A stretch of DNA of 14,569 nucleotides from Candidatus Mcinerneyibacteriota bacterium (GTDB lineage: Bacteria > AUK180 > JAQVHJ01): positions 1-14,569 of the forward strand of contig DAOVMD010000025.1 in the NCBI GenBank assembly GCA_030630935.1, given 5' to 3'. Below the pieces are notes generated by a model. It had not been told where the DNA came from, did no database searches, and saw only the letters and a program-made list of their open reading frames with translations. Both the position numbers and the translations under genes were made by a program. Of this stretch, positions 14,025-14,569 are shown piece by piece. Position 1 is the stretch's first letter. Every line of letters begins with the position of its first letter.

Positions 14025-14569
14025 ATGAGGAAAGGAATTTCAATATCAATAATTGCTTTAATTCTTTTTACTTTTATTTCTTGTAATCATTCCAAAACTT
14101 ATCAAGACCCTGAAGAACTTATCACAGATTATTTTAATTATGTATTGAAGTTTCAATATAAGAAAGCTTATAAATTATTAACGGAAGAAGATAAAACCGA
14201 AATAACATTTGAAGAATTCAGTTATTACTGTACTTTTAACTATAGTGGATCAAGAACTGGAAAAATCCGGATAGAAGAAGTATTATCAGAGAAAAACATT
14301 TTAATTGCACATATAGATATTTATAATAGAAATGGAACTGCTTTCAATTTCATTCCACCTCACTTATTGAAAAAGAAAAATAATTCATGGTATATCTGTT
14401 TTAAATTAAGCAGGGATTATACAAATATTATTCAAAAATTAACTGAAATTACTTCAATAAGAATGTCAAATCTTGTTTATCGATATAAAACTCATAGTTT
14501 AAAAAATGAAATGGAGGAGTTTGAAAAGCTTATACAAATGCTTTTTATGTATAAAGCAATTATTGACCA
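14025..14569 (+). CDS. predicted lipoprotein, partial (3' end outside window)
   Basis: An open frame starts at ATG 14025 with AAGGTGA 7 nt upstream and stays open to the window end (181 codons). It begins MRKGISISIIALILFTFISC: a short basic N-region, a hydrophobic core and a lipobox-like F-I-S-C20, so it is probably lipid-modified at Cys20 and held in the inner or outer membrane. The next part (DPEELITDYFNYVLKFQYKKAY, about 27-48, followed by LLTEEDK) looks like the small NTF2-like or DUF4878-type fold common in lipoproteins that bind or chaperone unknown ligands. A further part (about 115-180) is Lys-rich with a helix. No enzymatic motif is seen. Family assignment is tentative. Confidence 0.72.
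   Translation, partial: MRKGISISIIALILFTFISCNHSKTYQDPEELITDYFNYVLKFQYKKAYKLLTEEDKTEITFEEFSYYCTFNYSGSRTGKIRIEEVLSEKNILIAHIDIYNRNGTAFNFIPPHLLKKKNNSWYICFKLSRDYTNIIQKLTEITSIRMSNLVYRYKTHSLKNEMEEFEKLIQMLFMYKAIID

Overview
The window is strongly AT-rich and comes from a Gram-negative bacterium. An outer-membrane beta-barrel protein, a LolA-fold periplasmic carrier, lipoprotein-type signal sequences and a patatin phospholipase all point to an outer membrane. Genes have clear Shine-Dalgarno sites (AAGGAG/AGGAGGT). Four promoters have sigma70-type boxes, TTGACT and TATAAT, each 17 bp apart. That argues against Bacteroidota promoter style; an uncultured AT-rich lineage is plausible, but I cannot name the phylum.

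Left part (1-1320): a plastic, repeat-rich region. It opens with the 3' part of a group II intron (domains V and VI clear, end at about 393, with a small ORF-less domain IV hairpin). A strong promoter and ribosome binding site follow, driving a wrecked type I restriction-modification locus: the first 17 codons of an HsdM-like protein are joined almost directly to an HsdS-like C-terminus. Next come REP-like palindromes, a Y1 (IS200/RAYT-like) transposase gene whose 3' end is replaced by six 25-bp tandem units, and a second copy of the same promoter.

1320-2976: a two-gene unit with a patatin-like phospholipase and a family 2 glycosyltransferase. 2977-3310 is a repeat-rich convergent intergenic region with a 15-bp inverted repeat pair that may be a small non-autonomous element.

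3311-11957 (minus strand): a tight seven-gene operon read from a consensus promoter at 12003-12031. In transcription order: TetR regulator, membrane-anchored alpha/beta-hydrolase, GNAT-like acyltransferase, RND/MMPL-type transporter, LolA-like carrier protein, DUF1302-like outer-membrane barrel, radical SAM enzyme with a C-terminal cysteine cluster. Inner-membrane pump, periplasmic carrier and outer-membrane barrel together look like an envelope-spanning export route. The hydrolase, acyltransferase and radical SAM enzyme probably make or modify the cargo, plausibly a lipid or lipid-linked metabolite. This is the best candidate for an undescribed system here.

12032-14569: a 500-bp non-coding stretch of dispersed palindromic repeats, a third copy of the promoter driving a class II Fic AMP-transferase with a winged-helix tail, a cluster of TGTGCA words of unknown function (13718-13887), and the start of a small lipoprotein gene that runs off the window.
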